Assembly (NCBI GenBank): GCA_023441145.1
Contig: JAEZQN010000291.1
Location: forward strand, 1 to 13,092
Reading direction: 5' to 3'
DNA: 13,092 nt
Source of the DNA: Bacillota bacterium
Lineage (GTDB): Bacteria > Bacillota > Clostridia > Lachnospirales > Lachnospiraceae
The first letter of the stretch is position 1. The number at the start of each line of letters is the position of its first letter. Below, one piece after another: positions 8,022 through 13,092 of the stretch. The notes below the pieces were generated by a model. It did not search any database, was not told the origin of the DNA, and saw only the letters and a list, made by a program, of their open reading frames with translations. Position numbers and translations under genes: made by a program.

Positions 8022-8624
8022 AAAAAGCACCTTAATGAACTTCAATAAATCATAAAAGAATTTGAACACAAAGGGACGTCCAATAACTGGGTTAGTATCT
8101 CCTTCTTTGCCAAGAATAAGCTTCCTCGAGCTTTACAAAGTAGGACCGTGAATTACACTTTTTATGATAGTAAAGGCTCTAAGCTTTATACGTATAATGC
8201 TAGGATGTCAAATTGGAAGAACGAAAAACTATTTCTGCTTAAAATCATATGCCCCAGCAAAAAACACCTGGACTTACAATGTGGCTAGTATAAAATAGTA
8301 GATGCTTATGGCAGCTAACAACCAAATTAAAGAAATCAAATCTTTTATGCAACAGTTCCAATGTAGTAACAGTAATGTATATAAGTTTAAACATAGTCTT
8401 CAAATACATAGTAAAGGTACGTAAAAGAACAGCTGCTTTATTTTCCAGTTCTATGCAAGAATGACAACCTTATTCCACAAAATTACCCTGTAACATTCAA
8501 ATTACAGATTGGTCAAGGGGAATGGTTAAATATGACTGACTTCTTACAAAACGTAATAGGAGGCCTCCATTACGGTCAGATAGCCTCTGTATAGATTGTC
8601 GCAACTACTGTAAGTCCATACTAA
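8022..8624 (+). pseudogene. Decayed secreted protein (remnant 2), two tandem FYD-type modules
   Basis: No start codon, ribosome binding site or signal peptide is seen, so this is a 5'-less remnant. Joining frames shows two modules. Module A (about 8050-8313) reads NNWVSISFFAKNKL, VNYTFYDSKGSKLYTYNA, then after a frameshift near 8218 YFCLKSYAPAKNTWTYNVAS and (another frame) KIVDAYGS. Module B (about 8325-8624) is poorer at its start, then reads KNDNLIPQNYPVTFKLQ, HYGQIASV, a stop at 8592, IVATTVSPY and TAA at 8622-8624. Other stops fall at 8046 and 8296. The pattern (polar beta strand, FYD plus a glycine turn, YxxxAK, then a closing strand with I/V-A-S-I/V) is like the last module of remnant 1 and like FxLYD-type extracellular beta domains; the family name is my inference. 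Its last codons lie about 20 bases before the hairpin at 8644-8691. Confidence 0.72.
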
Positions 8625-8643
8625 TACAAAGCCTCAAAGCAAA

Positions 8644-8691
8644 GAAAGGCCCTCATAAGTAGACCGAACGTCTACGTTATGAGAGCCTTTC
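8644..8691 (-). terminator. Long hairpin terminator downstream of fba
   Basis: A roughly 20-bp interrupted stem: GAAAGGC (8644-8650) with GCCTTTC (8685-8691), CTCATAA (8652-8658) with TTATGAG (8677-8683), and GTAGAC (8659-8664) with GTCTAC (8670-8675). The loop is CGAAC. One C/A mismatch and one bulged G are present. On the minus strand it is followed by a broken T-rich tract (TTTCTTTGCTTT). It may also stop transcripts of the plus-strand remnant. Confidence 0.7.
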
Positions 8692-8721
8692 AATTTGTAG
8701 TTTTCTTCGTTCTTACTCTCC

Positions 8722-9657
8722 TTAAGCTTTTCCTGAAGAACCTAATACTGTTTTAATCTTATGCTGTACTAACTGTTTTACATAATCTCTACCTACTGAC
8801 AAATACTCTCTTGGATCAAAATGCTCAGGATGTGTTATGATATCTTGGCGAACTCCTGCAGTCATAGCAAGGCGAAGATCAGAATCGATGTTAATCTTAC
8901 AAACAGCTGACTTAGCAGCTTGTCTTAACATATCCTCAGGGATACCAATAGCATTATCCAGTACTCCATTGTATTTACGAATCAGTTCCACATACTCTTG
9001 ATTTACAGAAGAGGAACCATGTAGAACGATTGGAAAATTAGGAAGACGTTTCTCGATGTCTGCTAAGATGTCAAAGCGAAGCTGTGGGTTCTGGCCTGGT
9101 TTGAACTTAAATGCCCCATGACTTGTTCCGATGGCAATAGCAAGAGAGTCAACGCCAGTTCTGGTAACAAACTCCTCTACCTCATCAGGTTGAGTATAGC
9201 TTGAATCCTCTTCAGATACATTCACATCATCTTCAATACCTGCTAGCTTTCCTAATTCACCCTCTACTACAACTCCATGAGCATGGGCATATTCTACTAC
9301 CTTCTTCGTTAATGCAATGTTATCTTCAAAGCTGTACTTAGAACCATCAATCATAACAGAGGTAAAACCTCCATCGATACAAGCCTTACAGATCTCAAAA
9401 TCAGCACCGTGATCTAAGTGAAGAGCCATAGGAATGTCTACCTCAAGGGCTGCCGCCTCTATTAATTTCATTAAATAGTTATGCTTTGCATACTTTCTTG
9501 CTCCCGCAGAGACCTGTAGAATTACAGGAGATTTTTCTTCCTCAGCAGCTTCTGTGATTGCGTGAATGATCTCCATGTTGTTAACATTAAATGCTCCTAC
9601 TGCATACCCGCCACTGTAGGCTTTTTTAAACATTTCCGTAGTTGTTACTAATGGCAT
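8722..9657 (-). CDS. fba: Class II fructose-1,6-bisphosphate aldolase
   Basis: This 311-residue protein is the zinc-dependent glycolytic and gluconeogenic aldolase that splits fructose 1,6-bisphosphate into dihydroxyacetone phosphate and glyceraldehyde 3-phosphate in the cytoplasm. Ligand and catalytic positions are in place: LDHGAD 81-86 (D82 proton donor, H83 zinc ligand), E134 in VEGELGKLAG, H180 in GTSHGAFKF and H213 in LHGSSSV. The substrate phosphate loop and NIDSDLR (256-262) are also present. The length and spacing fit the shorter class IIB group (Helicobacter and Giardia type) rather than the E. coli IIA form. Close relatives include tagatose- and sedoheptulose-bisphosphate aldolases, so substrate is not fully certain, but the glycolytic role is most likely. 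A GAGG site lies about 10-11 bases before the ATG. It follows the phosphohexomutase gene on the same strand after 85 bases that contain a putative promoter and an inverted repeat. Confidence 0.93.
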   Translation of the reverse strand: MPLVTTTEMFKKAYSGGYAVGAFNVNNMEIIHAITEAAEEEKSPVILQVSAGARKYAKHNYLMKLIEAAALEVDIPMALHLDHGADFEICKACIDGGFTSVMIDGSKYSFEDNIALTKKVVEYAHAHGVVVEGELGKLAGIEDDVNVSEEDSSYTQPDEVEEFVTRTGVDSLAIAIGTSHGAFKFKPGQNPQLRFDILADIEKRLPNFPIVLHGSSSVNQEYVELIRKYNGVLDNAIGIPEDMLRQAAKSAVCKINIDSDLRLAMTAGVRQDIITHPEHFDPREYLSVGRDYVKQLVQHKIKTVLGSSGKA

Positions 9658-9693
9658 AATCGTATTACCTCTTTTCTTTCTTTTTTGTTATGT

Positions 9694-9721
9694 ATATTAG
9701 GTAACTGGTGCCAGATGGCAA
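9694..9721 (-). promoter_or_regulatory. Putative fba promoter
   Basis: On the minus strand TTGCCA (9721-9716, five of six -35 bases) is followed after 16 bases by TAATAT (9699-9694, four of six -10 bases). The leader would be about 30 bases and purine-rich. The box pair overlaps the inverted repeat at 9700-9729. Confidence 0.45.
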
Positions 9722-9729
9722 GAGTTATC
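9700..9729. repeat. Interrupted inverted repeat over the fba promoter (operator candidate)
   Basis: Arms TAACTGGTGCCA (9702-9713) and TGGCAAGAGTTA (9716-9727) are reverse complements at 10 of 12 positions around a 2-base centre; an outer G-C pair (9700/9729) fits as well. It covers the putative -35 and spacer of fba. No T-run follows on either strand, so it is not a classical terminator of the gene upstream. Confidence 0.55.
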
Positions 9730-9742
9730 ACATAGCCAAATC

Positions 9743-11254
9743 TTATAGACTGCTTAATTTATCATAGGTGGCAAAGAAAGGTTTTACTCGATTTAAGATT
9801 ACCTCTACTCCACCATCTTCATTGGCTTCGATATTGATTGGAATGATTGGATCATGTAAGGACATACGCACTAAAATCCAGCCGCTTACCTCCTCATCAT
9901 GAAAAGATACACGAACTCCTTCATAGTTATCTTTCACGATATGGAAGGTTGGTTGCTGTTCTGCAAAACCAATAAAATCCTTCAGCACTTGCTTTCCATA
10001 TGTTTTGAACTCCTCTATCTGGATAGACAATCTTCGTTCTACAGACTCCTTTGGATACTGTAATTTTGCAATCAGACTCTGTAAATCCTTATTCTCTCTT
10101 TTTAACTTTGCCATTTTACATATGATCTTCACAGACATATAGGCTCCATCATCTGAGAAATGGTTTTCCTTTAAGGCTCCGTGACCAGAAGTCTCAATTG
10201 CTAGATGGCTTTCTTCCCCTATATTATTTAATCGAATGGATTCATTAATTACATTCTTATAACCTCTTTTAAAACGTAAATGTTTCATATGTAATGTGTT
10301 TTCTAAGAAATCGGTTAAGTAATCAGATGTAACGGAATCCGTAACGACTGTGGTATTAGGATACTGTTCTGCTACAATAGCAGCCATTAAAGCAATTAAC
10401 GCATTACGGTTTACTTCCTGTCCATCGTTCATTACAACTGCAGCACGATCTCCATCACAGTCAAAGATAACCCCTAGATCTGCCTTGCTTTCCAGGGTTG
10501 CCTTCTGAATAGCAGCCATAGCTTCCTCATTCTCTGGATTTGGAATATGGTTTGGAAAAGACCCATCTGGACTGAGAAATACACTCCCTGAGGTATCTGC
10601 ACCTAATGGCTCTAGAATCTCTCTTGTAAAGAAACCACAAGCCCCATTACCAGCATCCACTACAATATGTAAACCCTTAAGCGGATATTCATAATCCTCC
10701 GCTTGAACCTCTTTTTTAATTATGTTCTTAATATGCTCTGCATAATAATGAATCAAATCAAATTGCTCTACGGATGGATAGGAAGTCTCTACTCCATTAT
10801 CCTCCATATTAGAAGCCATTTCTAGAATAGCTTTTATATCCTTGCTCTCTAATCCACCTTCTTTAGTAAAAAACTTAAGACCATTTCGGTTAAACGGAAG
10901 ATGACTGGCTGTAATCATAATTGCGCCATGAAACGCACAAGCTTCTAGAATGGTAGACATAAACATAGATGGAGTAGAAACCAGTCCACAATCTAGACAG
11001 ATACTATCTCTACTTTGAACACCCTGTATTACGCCATTCTTTAAGCTCTCTGCTGACAATCTTGAATCATGGCCAACGCCAATCTTAACATCACTACAAG
11101 GAAGGTTGTATTTATTTGATACAAAGCTTGCAAAGGCTGCACTAATATTTTTCACAATTTCTGGGGTCAAGTTCTGTATCTCTGAACCACTTGTAATCGC
11201 AATTCCACGGACATCACTACCATTTTGCAACTTAATATACACGTCTTTCTCCAT
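9743..11254 (-). CDS. Alpha-D-phosphohexomutase (phosphomannomutase/phosphoglucomutase family)
   Basis: This cytoplasmic enzyme interconverts hexose 1- and 6-phosphates through a phosphoserine. I take the second ATG (11254-11252) as the start: AAGGAG abuts the ATG at 11260 with no spacer but is 6 bases from this one. That gives 503 residues. In this numbering: TASHLPFNRNGLKFF 115-129 with phosphoserine S117, metal loop DCDGDR 265-270 (D265, D267, D269), and sugar-binding ETSGHGA 354-360 where GEMSGH is common. The C-terminal phosphate loop, normally RxSGTEP, is RMSLHDP at 463-469. Four-domain architecture and length fit the family (about 450-580). Which sugar it uses (glucose, mannose or glucosamine) cannot be told, especially with the altered loop. 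It sits just upstream of fba on the same strand, so a role in sugar-phosphate supply fits. Confidence 0.88.
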   Translation of the reverse strand: MEKDVYIKLQNGSDVRGIAITSGSEIQNLTPEIVKNISAAFASFVSNKYNLPCSDVKIGVGHDSRLSAESLKNGVIQGVQSRDSICLDCGLVSTPSMFMSTILEACAFHGAIMITASHLPFNRNGLKFFTKEGGLESKDIKAILEMASNMEDNGVETSYPSVEQFDLIHYYAEHIKNIIKKEVQAEDYEYPLKGLHIVVDAGNGACGFFTREILEPLGADTSGSVFLSPDGSFPNHIPNPENEEAMAAIQKATLESKADLGVIFDCDGDRAAVVMNDGQEVNRNALIALMAAIVAEQYPNTTVVTDSVTSDYLTDFLENTLHMKHLRFKRGYKNVINESIRLNNIGEESHLAIETSGHGALKENHFSDDGAYMSVKIICKMAKLKRENKDLQSLIAKLQYPKESVERRLSIQIEEFKTYGKQVLKDFIGFAEQQPTFHIVKDNYEGVRVSFHDEEVSGWILVRMSLHDPIIPINIEANEDGGVEVILNRVKPFFATYDKLSSL

Positions 11255-11295
11255 AAGCATCTCCTTTTAGTTTAATCAATATACTATATTAGCAC

Positions 11296-11301
11296 ATTAT
11301 A
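11296..11301 (-). promoter_or_regulatory. Possible -10 box of the phosphohexomutase gene
   Basis: A perfect TATAAT on the minus strand lies about 40 bases before the start codon. I find no good -35 at 16-18 bases, so this is only a candidate in an AT-rich leader. Confidence 0.3.
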
Positions 11302-11330
11302 TTTTAAAATACAATAACTGCAGTAAAATT

Positions 11331-11530
11331 ATGCTTTGCTTGCTTGGCTCGTTGTTAAGAGAACAAAGAGTTTTGCTTGCTTTCTACACCTCATGACATA
11401 CGTCATTCGGTGATGGACACTCGCCAAATACTACGTATTTGCCTATACACAAAGAAACTACACACAGATGTAAACATCTGTGCGCAGCCACTTTGTGTAT
11501 AGCACTGCGTGCTTAGCTCGTTGTCTACAC
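11331..11530. repeat. Multi-hairpin intergenic element, probable dispersed repeat
   Basis: About 200 bases with no gene, between the rpsR terminator and the phosphohexomutase leader. Near-identical direct repeats lie at both sides: TGCTTGGCTCGTTGT (11341-11355) and TGCTTAGCTCGTTGT (11510-11524), 14 of 15 equal. Between them are several stem-loops: CACC plus ATGAC with GTCAT plus GGTG (11387-11412, a TC/TC internal loop); CAAATAC/GTATTTG (11425-11441); and a nested pair, outer TATACACAAAG (11444-11454) with CTTTGTGTATA (11491-11501), inner CACAGATG/CATCTGTG (11463-11482). A short tandem word TTTGCTTGCTT occurs at 11335 and 11372. The base composition is more GC-rich than the flanking leader. 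The look is that of a REP/MITE-like or structured-RNA repeat; I cannot confirm copies elsewhere. Confidence 0.6.
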
Positions 11531-11559
11531 AAAAAGGTCCAATCCTTTTGGATTGAACC
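11531..11559 (-). terminator. Intrinsic terminator of the rpsF-ssb-rpsR operon
   Basis: On the minus strand GGTTCAATCC (11559-11550), loop AAAA, GGATTGGACC (11545-11536, one G-U pair) and then TTTTT (11535-11531). It begins 8 bases after the rpsR stop codon. Confidence 0.9.
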
Positions 11560-11567
11560 CTCTCTAA

Positions 11568-11834
11568 TTAATCTAAAGTGTAAGGCATAAGAGCGATGTG
11601 ACGTGCTCTCTTAACAGCAACTGTTAAAGCTCTCTGATGCTTAGCACAGTTACCAGTGATTCTTCTAGGAAGAATCTTACCTCTTTCAGATACATATCTT
11701 TTTAATTTGTTAATATCTTTGTAATCGATTCCTGTATGATTCTTATCTACGCAGAATACACAAACTTTTTTACGTCTGCGTCCGCCTCTTCTTTTCATAG
11801 GAGAATCGTTTCTATCAGTTTTATTGTATGGCAT
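11568..11834 (-). CDS. rpsR: 30S ribosomal protein S18
   Basis: This 88-residue protein is a small-subunit protein that binds 16S rRNA next to S6 on the platform. The basic N-terminal tail (KRRGGRRRKK, 14-23) leads into the S18 core, with Y38KDINKLKRYVSERGKI and RRITGNCAKHQRALTVAVKRAR. It carries C25 and C28 (CVFC) with C63 and H66, so it is the zinc-binding (C+) form of S18. AGGAGG lies 10 bases upstream of the chosen ATG; an internal Met13 is possible but would remove the tail start. It is the last gene of the operon, 34 bases after ssb, followed by a terminator. Confidence 0.97.
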   Translation of the reverse strand: MPYNKTDRNDSPMKRRGGRRRKKVCVFCVDKNHTGIDYKDINKLKRYVSERGKILPRRITGNCAKHQRALTVAVKRARHIALMPYTLD

Positions 11835-11868
11835 AACAATATGACCTCCTCTATCCTTATTTTAAATG

Positions 11869-12321
11869 CTAATTAAATGGTAACTCTTCATCAATACCGT
11901 CAGGAATATCCATGAATCCATCTCCCGCCGCTTGGCTTGGAGCTGGTCTAGAAGTTGGTTGGAAGCCTAAATCCATTCCACCGCCTCTGTTTTCGCTGGC
12001 TGCTTTGCTTTCTGCAAACTCAAGCTCTTCTACTACAACATCAGTTGTGTAGACTTTCTGACCTTCTTTATTAGTGTAACTGCCTGTCTGAATTCTGCCA
12101 CAAGCTACTACCTTCGTACCTTGGTGCAAATACTTCTCTGCAAACTCACCAGTCTTACCAAAAGCAACACAGTTAATAAAATCTGTATCCTGCTCTCCTT
12201 GGCGTTTAAATCTACGGTCAACAGCTAAACTAAAACGTGCAACAGCTGTAGCACTTTCCCCTTGAGAATATCTAACTTCTGGATCTCTTGTTAATCTTCC
12301 CATTAAGATTACTTTATTCAT
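11869..12321 (-). CDS. ssb: Single-stranded DNA-binding protein
   Basis: This 150-residue protein coats single-stranded DNA during replication and repair. The OB-fold occupies about residues 1-105 (MNKVILMGRLTRDPEVRY start, then FINCVAFGKTGEFAEKYL). A Gly/Pro/Ser-rich flexible linker follows, about 106-135, then the acidic tip ending in DEELPFN, which recruits partner proteins. The length is a little below the 160-175 usual for Firmicute SsbA but the tip is complete. AAGGAGG lies about 9 bases upstream, right after the rpsF stop; the gap between the genes is 18 bases. It lies in the conserved rpsF-ssb-rpsR order, so it is likely cotranscribed with both ribosomal genes. Confidence 0.97.
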   Translation of the reverse strand: MNKVILMGRLTRDPEVRYSQGESATAVARFSLAVDRRFKRQGEQDTDFINCVAFGKTGEFAEKYLHQGTKVVACGRIQTGSYTNKEGQKVYTTDVVVEELEFAESKAASENRGGGMDLGFQPTSRPAPSQAAGDGFMDIPDGIDEELPFN

Positions 12322-12339
12322 CTGGGAATCCCCTCCTTA

Positions 12340-12627
12340 TTATGCGTCTTGTCGAATGCATAAATATCTGATCACGTTATCCATAATACGAACTCTGTCT
12401 TCAAGTTCGGCTGGACATGTGGATGCAGACTCGAATTGGATGAAGTAGTAGAAGCCTTCTTTCATCTTCTGAACTTCGTAAGCTAATCTCTTCTTACCCC
12501 ATTCATCAACGTTAGTTACTGTACCGCCAAAACGAGTGATATACTCTTTTACTTTCTCAACAGTAGCAGTTCTTGCTTCATCTTCGATTTTCGCATTTAC
12601 AACTAAGGCTAATTCATATTTGTTCAT
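12340..12627 (-). CDS. rpsF: 30S ribosomal protein S6
   Basis: This 95-residue protein has the family length. S6 forms a heterodimer with S18 on the small-subunit platform. The ferredoxin-like fold is recognisable: first strand MNKYELALVVNA, helix DEARTATVEKVKEYITRFGG, then VTNVDEWGKKRLAYEVQKMKEGFYYFIQFE, and the final NVIRYLCIR strand. An AAAGGAGGTG site precedes the ATG. It opens the operon rpsF-ssb-rpsR. The leader contains a hairpin at 12657-12677 that may take part in feedback control by S6:S18. Confidence 0.97.
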   Translation of the reverse strand: MNKYELALVVNAKIEDEARTATVEKVKEYITRFGGTVTNVDEWGKKRLAYEVQKMKEGFYYFIQFESASTCPAELEDRVRIMDNVIRYLCIRQDA

Positions 12628-12656
12628 AGTTGTTGTGCACCTCCTTTTGGTCTCTG

Positions 12657-12677
12657 GCCCTTAGTCTCGCTAAGAGC
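12657..12677 (-). promoter_or_regulatory. Leader hairpin upstream of rpsF (possible S6:S18 autoregulatory site)
   Basis: In the minus-strand leader GCTCTTAG (12677-12670) pairs with CTAAGGGC (12664-12657) around loop CGAGA, with one G-U pair. TCCTT just before it could pair with AAGGA of the rpsF ribosome binding site. S6:S18 is known to bind the rpsF leader in many bacteria, but the CCG trinucleotide expected in that motif is not seen here, so this is only a candidate. Confidence 0.4.
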
Positions 12678-12705
12678 AAGGAATTTGTATAACATATCAC
12701 AATTC

Positions 12706-12737
12706 ATTATATTAACATATAAATTGCAACATTTCAA
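12706..12737 (-). promoter_or_regulatory. Putative rpsF operon promoter
   Basis: On the minus strand TTGAAA (12737-12732) lies 17 bases before TAATAT (12714-12709), which overlaps a TATAAT (12711-12706) at a poorer 20-base spacing. The boxes lie just after the stop of the upstream small gene. Readthrough from that gene is also possible because no terminator is seen between them. Confidence 0.45.
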
Positions 12738-12745
12738 GCATAAAG

Positions 12746-12934
12746 TTATTCATCCCCTGGTTTTCGGATTTTTTTAATATTTTTCTCCACCTGTTTGCGT
12801 GGAAGCATAATCTGATGTCCACAGCCTAGACACTTCAATCGAAAATCCATCCCTACTCGCAGAACTTCCCATTCAAAGCTTCCGCATGGATGCTGCTTTT
12901 TCAGTTTTACAATATCGCCAACACTAATGTCCAT
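12746..12934 (-). CDS. DUF951 family small protein (YyzM-like)
   Basis: This 62-residue basic protein has the DUF951 hallmarks: start ISVGDIVKLKKQHPCGS, then WEVLRVGMDFRLKCLGCGH at 22-40, then IMLPRKQVEKNIKKI. H15, C17, C35, C38 and H40 could form a small zinc-ribbon-like site. In Bacillus the related yyzM also lies near rpsF, so the location supports the call. The molecular function is unknown. AAGGAGG lies about 7 bases before the ATG, and a good promoter is upstream. The gap to rpsF is 118 bases. Confidence 0.9.
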   Translation of the reverse strand: MDISVGDIVKLKKQHPCGSFEWEVLRVGMDFRLKCLGCGHQIMLPRKQVEKNIKKIRKPGDE

Positions 12935-13000
12935 TGTTGCCTCCTTGTCTATAGGATTCCCATTTCTAATTTTGGTAATCTATCAACTATAATCCAAGTC

Positions 13001-13030
13001 ATTATAACACATAAAAAATTTTATTGGCAA
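13001..13030 (-). promoter_or_regulatory. Promoter of the DUF951 gene
   Basis: On the minus strand TTGCCA (13030-13025), an 18-base spacer, and extended -10 TGTTATAAT (TATAAT at 13006-13001). The leader is about 60 bases. It may also feed rpsF-ssb-rpsR by readthrough. The remaining 13031-13092 is AT-rich, with no feature seen. Confidence 0.7.
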
Positions 13031-13092
13031 TTTAAAATGTATGTATTATTTTCTTTTTTCTATTGCATATTAAAACTATAAGGTGTAATATC

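Noticed and set aside
9699..9718. Possible sigma-54 promoter: TGGCAC on the minus strand upstream of fba
   Set aside because: The -24-like TGGCAC is not followed at the right distance by TTGC; ACCT stands there instead. The match comes from the inverted repeat.
11331..11530. CRISPR array
   Set aside because: Only two direct-repeat copies are present, 155 bases apart, and the space between is made of hairpins rather than unique spacers. No cas genes are nearby.
12890..13081. Plus-strand open frame of 63 residues
   Set aside because: It overlaps the DUF951 gene start and its promoter, has no ribosome binding site and is AT-rich with no recognisable domain.

Overview
The window looks like chromosome of a low-GC anaerobic Firmicute, most likely a Lachnospiraceae/Clostridia relative. 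This rests on AT-rich DNA, strong AAGGAGG-type ribosome binding sites, U-tract terminators, and Firmicute-typical gene pairings (gdpP-rplI-dnaB, and a DUF951 gene followed by rpsF-ssb-rpsR). I cannot fix the species from sequence alone.

Layout, left to right. Positions 1-945 (+) are the C-terminal part of an ABC exporter. It converges on the operon gdpP-rplI-dnaB (4920 to 1030, -), which makes a cyclic-di-AMP phosphodiesterase, ribosomal protein L9 and the replicative helicase. Two hairpins at 944-1024, with U-tracts on opposite strands, separate the convergent genes. From about 5199 to 8640 the housekeeping genes are interrupted by a surface-protein region. It holds one intact 490-residue secreted beta-repeat protein (-, 6343-7815) between two badly decayed + strand remnants of secreted proteins (5199-about 6285 and about 8022-8624). 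After this come class II fructose-bisphosphate aldolase (8722-9657, -) and a phosphohexomutase (9743-11254, -), both central sugar metabolism. A hairpin-rich intergenic element (about 11331-11530) separates them from the operon rpsF-ssb-rpsR (12627 to 11568, -), which joins translation and replication. The DUF951 gene (12746-12934, -) lies upstream of it.

The main leads are four. (1) The two pseudogenes share a repeated module and may be halves of one gene split by the intact gene between them. (2) A 26-bp interrupted inverted repeat lies over the putative fba promoter. (3) The phosphohexomutase has an unusual phosphate-binding loop (SLHDP where SGTEP is normal). (4) The multi-hairpin intergenic element shares a 16-base word with the terminator region at 947-962. 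I do not see a convincing new defence system, CRISPR array, tRNA, rRNA or transposase.
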